NCBI GenBank assembly: GCA_910586835.1
Contig: CAJUJU010000013.1
Location: 65,169 to 71,433 of the forward strand
Source: an uncultured Acetatifactor sp.
GTDB lineage: Bacteria > Bacillota > Clostridia > Lachnospirales > Lachnospiraceae
Length of the DNA stretch: 6,265 bases
Reading direction: 5' to 3'
Made by a program: the position numbers and the translations under genes. Below the pieces are notes generated by a model. The model was not told where the DNA came from. It was given only the letters and a program-made list of their open reading frames with translations, and did no database searches. Positions 1 to 5,645 of the stretch are shown piece by piece. Position 1 is the first letter of the stretch, and each line of letters opens with the position of its first letter.

Positions 1-462
1 GGCCCGGCCTGAAATACCTCCCCGGCCGGAGCCTTCTTTCAAACCGGATCTGCTGTTTTGAATGAAACTGCCGCTTCCGCCGGATCTGCCGTCCTCTCCC
101 GGATCAAAGGCTGCCCCTTGCCCGGATGTACCCCCTGCCGTCAAAGGCTCCTTTCGCAGCAGGGTTTCGTCTTCAAAATACGACTTCGCCTCAGCGGAAT
201 CTGTCTTGCCGTACTCTACCACCGCCCTGTCCGAGGCTGTAACCTTCGCCCGCGGACTCTCCCCTGCGCTTCCGGGAAGGTCTCGTTTGATGTTCTCGGC
301 CACCCGTGCCGGATTTCCCAGCGCCTCAATAACCGACTGCTCGTTTTCCTCCCCGGCATCATCAAAATAATCATTATAGTATTGCAGAGCTTCCTCCCTC
401 TCGGAAGGGGAAATACTTTGGAGCAGATACTCCAGCTGTGTCATAAAATCCGTTCTGTTCAT
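1..462 (-). CDS. DUF1700/HAAS-domain protein, partial (C-terminus outside the window)
   Basis: Translating the minus strand from the ATG at 462 gives 154 open codons that reach the window edge without a stop, so the C-terminus is missing. Residues 1-62 match the HAAS (DUF1700) helical domain: it opens MNRTDFMTQLEYLLQSI, then has an SEREEALQYYNDYFDDAGEEN segment and a V-I-E-A-L-G-NPARVAENI segment, the usual signature of the family. Residues 63-154 are low-complexity, rich in Gly, Ser and charged residues, and look like a linker; family members normally continue into membrane helices, which would lie to the left. The start follows the PadR stop by 3 nt, with a GGGGAGG ribosome site at 472-478, so the two are translationally linked. 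HAAS proteins are commonly encoded with PadR repressors and are thought to act at the membrane as partner or target of the regulator; the exact function is not established. Family call is secure, role is not. Confidence 0.88.
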   Translation of the reverse strand, partial: MNRTDFMTQLEYLLQSISPSEREEALQYYNDYFDDAGEENEQSVIEALGNPARVAENIKRDLPGSAGESPRAKVTASDRAVVEYGKTDSAEAKSYFEDETLLRKEPLTAGGTSGQGAAFDPGEDGRSGGSGSFIQNSRSGLKEGSGRGGISGRA

Positions 463-465
463 TCC

Positions 466-783
466 CTAAATCCTCCCCTCGAACAAGCCCGTAATCTTGT
501 CGGAATATTGCCGCCATTCACCCTCATAGAGCCTCAGTTGCGCCCAGCCGCTGCTTGTGATCTTATAATACCTGCGGTTTCTTCCCGCACACTCCATGTC
601 ATAGACTTCCAGACAGTCATCCTTCTGCAGTCTCCGCAGAACCGGGTACAGTGTAGATTCCGACAATTCTATCACCTGCCTGACTTCCTGCGTGATCTTA
701 TAGCCGTAGGTTCCGTCCGGTTCCTTTGACACAACAGCCAGCACAATGGCATCCAGGAGAGCGGCTCCCGTGTTAAATATCAT
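466..783 (-). CDS. PadR family transcriptional regulator
   Basis: A 105-residue winged-helix repressor, typical of the short PadR subfamily. Visible signatures are the N-terminal helix FNTGAALLDAIVLAVV, the glycine-tyrosine turn D-G-T-Y-G-Y-K-I, the recognition helix region ELSESTLYPVLRRLQKDD, and the wing G-R-N-R-R-Y-Y-K-I-T followed by G-W-A-Q-L. The start chosen is the ATG at 783, with AAGGGAGTG 7 nt upstream. An in-frame ATG at 822 would add 13 residues, but it lacks a ribosome site and lies only about 15 nt after the predicted transcription start. The protein should dimerise through its C-terminal helix and bind AT-rich inverted repeats; such repeats cover its own promoter at 805-875, so autoregulation is likely. 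It is the first gene of a minus-strand operon with the HAAS gene, and diverges from the TIR operon. The ligand cannot be told from the sequence. Confidence 0.93.
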   Translation of the reverse strand: MIFNTGAALLDAIVLAVVSKEPDGTYGYKITQEVRQVIELSESTLYPVLRRLQKDDCLEVYDMECAGRNRRYYKITSSGWAQLRLYEGEWRQYSDKITGLFEGRI

Positions 784-788
784 GTCGT

Positions 789-797
789 CACTCCCTT
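789..797 (-). promoter_or_regulatory. Ribosome binding site that sets the PadR start
   Basis: On the minus strand this reads AAGGGAGTG, with the GGGAG core 7 nt before the ATG at 783. The alternative in-frame ATG at 822 has no purine-rich site before it. This is the main reason for the shorter start. Confidence 0.75.
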
Positions 798-804
798 GCT
801 CTTT

Positions 805-875
805 TATAATATTATACAGCATATAATATTGTTACTGCTGATACTATACACTATATAATATTGTATGTCAATACA
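805..875. promoter_or_regulatory. AT-rich repeat cluster, likely PadR operator
   Basis: Three kinds of repeat sit together. TATAATATTATA at 805-816 is a perfect 12-bp palindrome. ATATAATATTGT occurs twice, at 821-832 and 853-864, with starts 32 bp apart, close to three helical turns. TGTAT-GTCA-ATACA at 862-875 is a perfect 5-bp inverted repeat around 4 bp. They overlap the -10 and -35 boxes of the padR promoter, and their right edge is 15 bp from the -35 box of the divergent TIR promoter. PadR proteins bind AT-rich dyads of this sort, so an autoregulatory operator is the natural reading. Which repeat is the real binding site is unknown. Confidence 0.6.
843..871 (-). promoter_or_regulatory. 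Sigma-A type promoter for padR-HAAS
   Basis: On the minus strand there is a perfect TTGACA (-35, plus positions 866-871), then exactly 17 bp, then TATAGT (-10, positions 843-848). Transcription would start near 836-838 and give a leader of about 55 nt before the PadR ATG. The -35 box lies inside the TGTAT-GTCA-ATACA inverted repeat, so a bound repressor would block polymerase. Confidence 0.8.
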
Positions 876-890
876 CTTTTTTCTTTTCAT

Positions 891-919
891 TTGTTTCAAA
901 GCGAATATTATGCTAAAAT
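891..919 (+). promoter_or_regulatory. Extended -10 promoter for the TIR operon
   Basis: TTGTTT (891-896), a 17-bp spacer, and TAAAAT (914-919) preceded by TGC, which makes an extended -10 element (TGnTAAAAT). The predicted start near 926 gives a leader of about 70 nt before the TIR ATG at 997. The -35 box is weak but the extended -10 compensates. No other well-spaced promoter is seen between 784 and 996 on this strand. Confidence 0.6.
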
Positions 920-937
920 AGTTCTAATAAAAGAGAA

Positions 938-960
938 ATGGCTGCGACACTGAAGCAGCA
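938..960 (+). other. Weak hairpin in the TIR mRNA leader
   Basis: GCTGC at 941-945 pairs with GCAGC at 955-959 across a 9-nt loop, and two outer AT pairs can form around a bulged G. There is no T-run after it, and it ends 27 nt before the ribosome site (987-991). It may be chance; no known riboswitch is recognised in the leader. Confidence 0.2.
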
Positions 961-996
961 TCGTAAAAGAGAAACTTTCAGGCAAAGGGGGAACGT

Positions 997-2856
997 ATGG
1001 GAAAAAAATATGATATCTTCCTGTCCTACCGCCGGGACGGCGGCGAATCCACGGCCAGAATCCTTCGTGACCAACTGACCCAACGGGGCTACCGTGTATT
1101 TCTGGATGTGGAAGCCCTTGCCTCAGGCGCTTTTGACGCCGGTCTTTTTTCGGTGATTGACGAATGCACTGACTTTCTGCTGATCCTGTCCCCCGGCTCA
1201 CTGGAGCGCTGCGCTCAGGAAGATGACTGGGTCCGGGCAGAGATAGAGCATGCAATGGCAAAAAACAAAAACATCATACCCGTGATGCTGCGAAACTTTT
1301 CCTTTCCGGAAAAGCTGCCCGAATCTATCGAAAAACTGCGCTACCAAAACGGTGTGGAATCCAACTTCCAGTTCTTTGACGCCTTTCTGGAAAAATTGAC
1401 CGGCTTTTTAAAGTCTCGGCCCGACAAAGGAGGACTGATCCTGCATCGTCTCAGGCATGGAAAAAGACTGATTCTGACCGGTATGCTGATCCTGGCTTTG
1501 GCGGCAGGGCTTGGATTTCTGCTCTGGAAACAGTTCAACAATTATCCCCGAACCGCCAGAGACAGAAATCTGACCAATGAACTGATCTATTATGTGGAAA
1601 AGAATATGACACAGCTGGAACAGGCCGCCGGATATCTGGATGAGGTTTATCATTCCTGCTCTCAATATCTGGCACACTATGAAACAGCTGACTATTCCTC
1701 CCTGCTGGCACAGCTGCAGACGAACCGGCGGCGGCTTTACCAGATTGATCTCGAGGACAGCCTGATGACGGAGAGCCTGCGGCAGCAGCTCCAAAACTCC
1801 CGTTTCCAGCCTGCGGATGCCGCCGCCATGCACGATTATCTGGAAACGTTCATCGACAACGCTGTAGACAGCATTTATTTTATGGAATTTCTAACAGATC
1901 CCCAGTCCTGCTTTGATCTGAAAACACAGGAAAACATGTTGGAAAATTATCGGGAAATCCTTGATGAGGAAATGAAGGTTGTCGCCTACGCCACAAATCT
2001 TCTGCTTCTGCCCGTGACAAATGAATCGGCTCTGAAAGAGTTCAAATATGGTTTTCTGCCCGACCTGTACTACTCTCCCCTGCAGTCTGCAGACTGGCTT
2101 TCCGATGCCGCCGACCTGGAGAGCAGATCAGAGAAAAGCTGGACTGCCATCGAGAAGGCCATGAACCGGATCGCCGGTCAGCTGGGCAATGAAAATATAG
2201 CGCTGCTGCAGAACCGATCCGAAATAGTGCGTCAGCTGGTTGCAGAAGGCCTGTCCCCCGGAGAAGCCGAAAAAAGGGTGGCAGAGTTGGATGGAAAAAG
2301 CCAGCTTCTTGGCGAAAAGAAGGCACAGGTTCAAGATCTGCAGCGCCAGCTGGAAGAAAAAAAGGAAGAGGCAAGGCAGAAGTTTGCCCCTGCCGCAGAG
2401 GATGAACCGGCAATTCTGTGGGGAAAGATGCTGCGCTTCTTATCCATCGGAATGTATGATGACGCCGTTCTCTGCATAGATGCCTACCGCGAAAAGACCC
2501 GGGAAGAGGATGAATACGCAGAGGAATACTGTGCCGCCGCCGTCCGTCTGATCCGAAACATCAGTAATACAGGCATCGACTACGGACTGCTGGTGGCAGG
2601 CTATGAGCCGGATCGTCCCCGCAACGAACAATATCTGATCGGAGACGTAATCATTTCCGTCAACGGAACTCCCTGCCACAACTATGAGGAATACAGTAAT
2701 ATCCGGTTCGGAATCGGTGAAGAGGAGGATTATTTTGTTGTAGTACTCCGAAAGGCAGACGACGAAAGCGGCCGGCTGGAACAAAAGGAATTGCTGATCC
2801 CGGCCCGGGCCTCCAAAGTAATGGTGATGGAAATGTCGGAGAATACCGATTCCTGA
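997..2856 (+). CDS. TIR domain membrane protein with coiled coil and C-terminal PDZ-like domain
   Basis: 619 residues. The start is well set by AAAGGGGG (984-991) 5 nt before the ATG. Residues 4-140 form a bacterial TIR domain: YDIFLSYRRDGG (first strand), RVFLDVEAL (BB-loop region), LLILSPGSLERC, then DDWVRAEIEHAM and NIIPVML. This last block lines up with the active-site block of SARM1 and other NAD-cleaving TIRs, which puts the catalytic glutamate at Glu82. A basic stretch at 142-157 precedes one membrane helix (about 158-177), suggesting the TIR is cytoplasmic and the rest extracytoplasmic. Residues 185-420 are mostly helical and unrecognised, and 422-464 is a charged coiled coil. Residues 525-603 resemble a PDZ domain, with the core YLIGDVIISVNG at 546-557. 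No signal peptide is seen. Its stop is 48 nt before the next start with no terminator between, so it is co-transcribed with the RyR gene. TIR call is firm, PDZ probable, NADase activity inferred. Confidence 0.92.
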   Translation: MGKKYDIFLSYRRDGGESTARILRDQLTQRGYRVFLDVEALASGAFDAGLFSVIDECTDFLLILSPGSLERCAQEDDWVRAEIEHAMAKNKNIIPVMLRNFSFPEKLPESIEKLRYQNGVESNFQFFDAFLEKLTGFLKSRPDKGGLILHRLRHGKRLILTGMLILALAAGLGFLLWKQFNNYPRTARDRNLTNELIYYVEKNMTQLEQAAGYLDEVYHSCSQYLAHYETADYSSLLAQLQTNRRRLYQIDLEDSLMTESLRQQLQNSRFQPADAAAMHDYLETFIDNAVDSIYFMEFLTDPQSCFDLKTQENMLENYREILDEEMKVVAYATNLLLLPVTNESALKEFKYGFLPDLYYSPLQSADWLSDAADLESRSEKSWTAIEKAMNRIAGQLGNENIALLQNRSEIVRQLVAEGLSPGEAEKRVAELDGKSQLLGEKKAQVQDLQRQLEEKKEEARQKFAPAAEDEPAILWGKMLRFLSIGMYDDAVLCIDAYREKTREEDEYAEEYCAAAVRLIRNISNTGIDYGLLVAGYEPDRPRNEQYLIGDVIISVNGTPCHNYEEYSNIRFGIGEEEDYFVVVLRKADDESGRLEQKELLIPARASKVMVMEMSENTDS

Positions 2857-2888
2857 CTATCCCTGCTGCCAAGCTAAAACATGGAAAT

Positions 2889-2895
2889 GAGAGGA
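2889..2895 (+). promoter_or_regulatory. Ribosome binding site that sets the RyR gene start
   Basis: GAGAGGA lies 9 nt before the ATG at 2905. An in-frame ATG at 2881 lies upstream of this site, and the bases before it (CCAAGCTAAAAC) are not purine-rich in the right place. The shorter protein, beginning MKFFEKYKNP just before the first membrane helix, is therefore preferred. Confidence 0.65.
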
Positions 2896-2904
2896 TACCC
2901 GCAC

Positions 2905-4866
2905 ATGAAATTCTTTGAAAAATACAAAAATCCGATCAGTCTGGGATTTACGGCTGTGGTCACATTTCTTGCCATATCAGGAAGCTATCAGTATTATACA
3001 CAATATGTGGAAGGCGTATCTTCCGACAGGCTTTGGTCCGCAGTGTTGTTCAGTGCCGCCAAACTGTATGCCTTTTCCCCTACCGTCAACGCAGGCGCGG
3101 CAACCCCCGTATTCTATGAGATCGCCAAGTGGACGGCTCCGCTGTGTACGGCTTACTGGCTGTTTCGAATGCTGGATGCCCTGCTTCGCCATCGTCTGGA
3201 AATCCTGACCCGAATCTTCCGCTGTCAAAAGCAGATCATGGTCTTCGGTCATAACAGGGAAAGCGAAGCTTTTCTCTATAACCTTCTGCAGGAGGACAAC
3301 ACAAACCGACGACGTCTCATGCTGGTGACAGAAAATCCGCCGGAGCAGGAGCAGCGTCTGTCACTGGAAAAAAAGCATATTCTGGTATGGCACAAGAATC
3401 TGCTGGACGATGACAATGGTAACGCTGAGAAAAAATGGATGCAGAAATGGCTAGGCAGATGCGATGAAATCATCCTGTTTTATGAGGATGCCACCGTAAA
3501 CTTTATCCTGCTGAGAAAACTCATGGAGATACCCCCTCAAAAGCCCGGAGACAGGAAGGCACGCCTCTGTTCCCTTCGCTGTGAAGATAAATCCATGAAA
3601 CGCATTATTACGGATTATTATGATGAGTATACCGGCGGAAAACTGTTTGACCTGAACCTGTTCAGCATGCCGGAAATTGCCGCCGCGGCCCTGTTCCGGG
3701 AAGAGCCTATGTACCGCAATTGCCTGGATCAGGCCGCCGGACAGTTAAATGCCGGAGTTCTGCAGGCAGATAAAATACTGGAGCTGCTTCCCAACCCCCA
3801 TCTTCTGATCGCAGGCTTTGGCCGATACGGACAGGCCGTGATGGAGGAAGCTCTGCTTATGGGACGGATCAGCTGTCATTCGCAGGTAAAGAATTATGAA
3901 ATGCTGCGTATCACCATTATCGACAGCAACCCGGACCGATGCCGGGATATCATAAACGCCAGGTATCCCCGGGCAGACAAGCTGTGCCGCATTCATTACA
4001 TTGCCTGCGAAATCGAAAGTACCACAGTGGAACAAAGACTGAACCAGCTGCCTCCTGTGACTTATGCAGCGATCTGTTTTTCCAATCAGTCCGCAAGTAT
4101 CCACGCATTGGAAAAGCTGTGCCGATACTTCAGAATATCCCGCAGGCTGCGGGAAGAAGAATATTGTTTCACCGGAGATGTACCCGTGGCCGTGCGAATG
4201 AAAATCAACGGCTCCATCATCCGCTATCTCACCGTTCAGGAGAGAAACGGAGGACAGCCCGGCTATATCCTGCGGGACTTCGGAACCGAAAAGCGAATTC
4301 TGACCCACCGGAATGTGACCCGCTTCCATCTGGAGGAGGAAGCCCGAAAATTTAACGCGGCTTATGCCGCCCTGCGGCAAAACCCGGAAGGCAAAACTCT
4401 CCCCGGTTCTGAAGAGCTGTGGTCCAAACTGAACTTTGAGAAAAAAGAATCCAACCGGGCACAGGTACGCAGCCTGCCCTATATGTCCGCTTTACTGTCT
4501 CTGCTCCCCGCCCTCCCTCCCCAAAAGGAGCTCCTGTCCCAGGGAAAGGATTATCAGGAGCTGGCACGGCTGCTGCAGGAAAATCCTCTGCTGGAATCCC
4601 TTGCGGCTCAGGAACATTCCCGTTGGTGCGGCTTTTACTACACCTACGGATATGTGGGCTACTGGCCCGGCCAGAGTGAAAAGGGGAAAGAACACAGAAT
4701 CTGCGAGGACGGCAGACAATACTACGGTATGGTACACTACTGCCTGATTGATGACTGGGAGCAGATGAAAGCCGACCCCGACGCACGGGAGACGATTCTT
4801 TACGATATCTGCTCTATATACAGCTATCTCAATGTGGCACGATCCGAGAACAAAATTCTCTCATGA
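2905..4866 (+). CDS. Two-helix membrane protein with tandem TrkA-N/RCK-like domains and C-terminal RyR domain
   Basis: 653 residues from the ATG at 2905 (661 if the unsupported ATG at 2881 is used). Residues 10-31 and about 74-92 are hydrophobic helices. Between them, 43-59 is a semi-hydrophobic segment like a pore loop, but without a TVGYG potassium filter. A first Rossmann fold starts near 109 (QIMVFGHNRES, a degenerate glycine loop). A second starts at 298 (HLLIAGFGRYGQA, intact GxGxxG at 304-309), with an acidic IIDSNPDR strand end near 338. Together they resemble paired TrkA-N/RCK domains. The C-terminus from about 505 carries RyR-repeat marks: W-x(7)-ESNRAQ, AAQEHSRW at 567-574, a GYVGYWPG turn, then KEHRIC, HYCLIDDW and DPDARETI. 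RCK domains bind nucleotides or ions and gate channels; RyR repeats occur in ryanodine receptors and in poorly understood bacterial proteins. It is second in the operon after the TIR gene. Domain calls are good; ion selectivity and ligand are unknown. Confidence 0.88.
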   Translation: MKFFEKYKNPISLGFTAVVTFLAISGSYQYYTQYVEGVSSDRLWSAVLFSAAKLYAFSPTVNAGAATPVFYEIAKWTAPLCTAYWLFRMLDALLRHRLEILTRIFRCQKQIMVFGHNRESEAFLYNLLQEDNTNRRRLMLVTENPPEQEQRLSLEKKHILVWHKNLLDDDNGNAEKKWMQKWLGRCDEIILFYEDATVNFILLRKLMEIPPQKPGDRKARLCSLRCEDKSMKRIITDYYDEYTGGKLFDLNLFSMPEIAAAALFREEPMYRNCLDQAAGQLNAGVLQADKILELLPNPHLLIAGFGRYGQAVMEEALLMGRISCHSQVKNYEMLRITIIDSNPDRCRDIINARYPRADKLCRIHYIACEIESTTVEQRLNQLPPVTYAAICFSNQSASIHALEKLCRYFRISRRLREEEYCFTGDVPVAVRMKINGSIIRYLTVQERNGGQPGYILRDFGTEKRILTHRNVTRFHLEEEARKFNAAYAALRQNPEGKTLPGSEELWSKLNFEKKESNRAQVRSLPYMSALLSLLPALPPQKELLSQGKDYQELARLLQENPLLESLAAQEHSRWCGFYYTYGYVGYWPGQSEKGKEHRICEDGRQYYGMVHYCLIDDWEQMKADPDARETILYDICSIYSYLNVARSENKILS

Positions 4867-4879
4867 ACTATGATATTTT

Positions 4880-4923
4880 CCAAGCTGCTGCTGTCTTCTG
4901 AGCCTTTGACTGTCAGCAGCTGG
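4880..4923. terminator. Hairpin between convergent genes, possible terminator
   Basis: AGCTGCTG at 4883-4890 pairs perfectly with CAGCAGCT at 4914-4921, and CC (4880-4881) can pair with GG (4922-4923) past a bulged A. The loop is long (23 nt), with an inner GTC/GAC pairing possible. It sits between the RyR stop (4866) and the convergent coiled-coil gene stop (4938). The following T-rich run on the plus strand is interrupted (TTTGCTTTTA), and the minus strand lacks one, so termination would be weak and mainly serve the TIR-RyR operon. Confidence 0.4.
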
Positions 4924-4937
4924 AACCTCCTTTGCTT

Positions 4938-5339
4938 TTATGTATTTCCTTCCATCCAGGATTTGTTTTCAATTCCCTCTCCCCATGCGTCAAGTGCAAG
5001 GTTATAGGTATCTGCAATTTTACGGTTGGTCCCATAAAGTTCTTTTCTTATTTCTGCCTGTCCCGTTTCAAGACGCCTCACTCTTTTGTCGATTACCTGA
5101 ATATTTTTCCCCAGATCCTGTATATCACTTTTCATGTCCTGTATTTCACTTCTTATGTCATGCATTTCACCTTTCATGTCCTGCATTTCAATTCTTATAT
5201 CCTGCATCTCACCTTTTAAATTCTGCATCTCACCCTGAATATTCTGCACATCATTATTGATATCCTCAACCTTTTTCTCCAGCCCGGATATTTTATCAAG
5301 CCTTGAAAGAATCAGATCCAACTTATCGCTGTCTGTCAT
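4938..5339 (-). CDS. Small coiled-coil protein, unknown function
   Basis: 133 residues, starting at the ATG at 5339 with GAAAGGAG 8 nt upstream, an excellent ribosome site. Residues 1-15 (MTDSDKLDLILSRLD) form a short amphipathic helix. Residues 20-95 are an almost unbroken coiled coil in seven-residue steps, with repeats such as QDIRIEM, QDMKGEM, HDIRSEI and QDMKSDI. The tail (about 96-133) contains ELYGTNRKIADTYNLALDAWGEGIEN and ends in a polar stretch. There is no signal peptide or membrane helix, so it should be a soluble oligomer. Similar short coiled-coil proteins are frequent in Clostridia, usually unannotated; I do not recognise a named family. It is transcribed toward the RyR gene and stands alone. 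The DNA under the coiled coil is a run of 21-bp repeats, so copy number may vary between strains. No link to the TIR system is shown beyond proximity. Confidence 0.8.
   Translation of the reverse strand: MTDSDKLDLILSRLDKISGLEKKVEDINNDVQNIQGEMQNLKGEMQDIRIEMQDMKGEMHDIRSEIQDMKSDIQDLGKNIQVIDKRVRRLETGQAEIRKELYGTNRKIADTYNLALDAWGEGIENKSWMEGNT
5116..5262. repeat. Seven imperfect 21-bp tandem repeats inside the coiled-coil gene
   Basis: Units begin at 5116, 5137, 5158, 5179, 5200, 5221 and 5242, most opening TCCTG or TTCTG on the plus strand and continuing -ATTTCA-. Each unit encodes one heptad of the coiled coil, so adding or losing units keeps the frame and the helix register. Neighbouring units alternate slightly, hinting at an older 42-bp period. 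Confidence 0.75.
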
Positions 5340-5380
5340 ACACGTTTCTCCTTTCGCAGATCAGTCTTATCATCATAGAT

Positions 5381-5497
5381 TTACCTTTTCATCTTCACAT
5401 CATAAGCAATTCCGACACTCCCGCCGAAATACTCCTTCAGAGCCTGCCGTATAGGAATAAAACATACCTCATAGTCCCGACACAGCGACTGTACCAT
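5381..5497 (-). pseudogene. 38-codon open frame, possible C-terminal gene remnant
   Basis: A minus-strand frame from the ATG at 5497 to the TAA at 5381 reads MVQSLCRDYEVCFIPIRQAL and then EYFGGSVGIAYDVKMKR. It looks protein-like, with an amphipathic helix followed by a beta-type segment, but has no good ribosome site and lies out of frame with the 5437-5661 frame that overlaps it. The first half faintly recalls the D-Y-x-V-x-F-I-P-I segment of SGNH/GDSL hydrolases, but the catalytic block that should follow is absent. I list it as a possible remnant of a longer gene upstream; it may be chance. Confidence 0.2.
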
Positions 5498-5571
5498 ATT
5501 ATTTTCTCTGCTGCTCTGATGAGCAATTTCAAACCGGGTTTATTCGTGATAAAAAATCTGATTTCAGTGAA

Positions 5572-5583
5572 ACCAATATTGGT
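5572..5583. repeat. 12-bp perfect palindrome
   Basis: ACCAATATTGGT is its own reverse complement and is followed by another ATTGG. It lies in non-coding, decayed sequence about 230 bp upstream of the coiled-coil gene. It could be a regulator site or chance. Confidence 0.3.
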
Positions 5584-5617
5584 ATTGGAAACAGAATGTC
5601 CTGCTTGATGTGTTGAT

Positions 5618-5633
5618 TGATAATCTGTTATCA
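5618..5633. repeat. 6-bp inverted repeat with 4-nt loop
   Basis: TGATAA, TCTG, TTATCA: a perfect stem of six weak pairs. There is no T-run after it, so it is not a terminator. It lies just downstream of the racemase remnant on the minus strand. Confidence 0.25.
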
Positions 5634-5645
5634 GCGTAGCATATT

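Larger units (their letters stand above)
5340..5645. other. Gene-poor stretch with decayed sequence
   Basis: Apart from the ribosome site of the coiled-coil gene (5348-5355) and the small items listed separately, I see no convincing gene here. A 74-codon minus-strand frame at 5437-5661 (starting MHKGIKYATLITDYQ) has no ribosome site and no recognisable motif. No clear promoter for the coiled-coil gene was found. A TATGAT on the minus strand near 5372-5377 lacks a good -35. Confidence 0.4.

Noticed and set aside
58..729. 223-codon plus-strand open frame
   Set aside because: It lies antisense to the HAAS and PadR genes, has no ribosome site, and its translation has no domain-like pattern. The minus-strand proteins are recognisable families.
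938..996. Possible leader peptide starting at the ATG at 938
   Set aside because: The frame runs into the TIR gene in another frame without an early stop, and the purine run before it is poorly placed.
1408..1833. 141-codon minus-strand open frame
   Set aside because: Antisense shadow of the TIR gene's membrane and helical region; composition is that of reverse-complemented coding DNA.
2881..2904. Longer start (ATG at 2881) for the RyR protein
   Set aside because: No ribosome site precedes it; a good one (2889-2895) lies between it and the ATG at 2905. Kept as an alternative only.
3745..4380. 211-codon minus-strand open frame
   Set aside because: It is fully antisense to the RCK part of the RyR gene, with no family resemblance. 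The plus-strand frame carries the GFGRYG and other motifs.
4480..4747. Overlapping frames on both strands across the RyR domain region
   Set aside because: All are shadows; the RyR motifs fix the coding frame of the large plus-strand gene.
4932..5219. 95-codon plus-strand frame rich in F, H, L and Y
   Set aside because: Its repetitive FHVLHF-like text is the antisense reading of the coiled-coil heptads. The minus-strand frame has a strong ribosome site and sensible protein sequence.
5116..5262. Regular repeats that could suggest a CRISPR array
   Set aside because: Units are 21 bp, directly adjacent with no spacers, and in frame with a coiled-coil protein.
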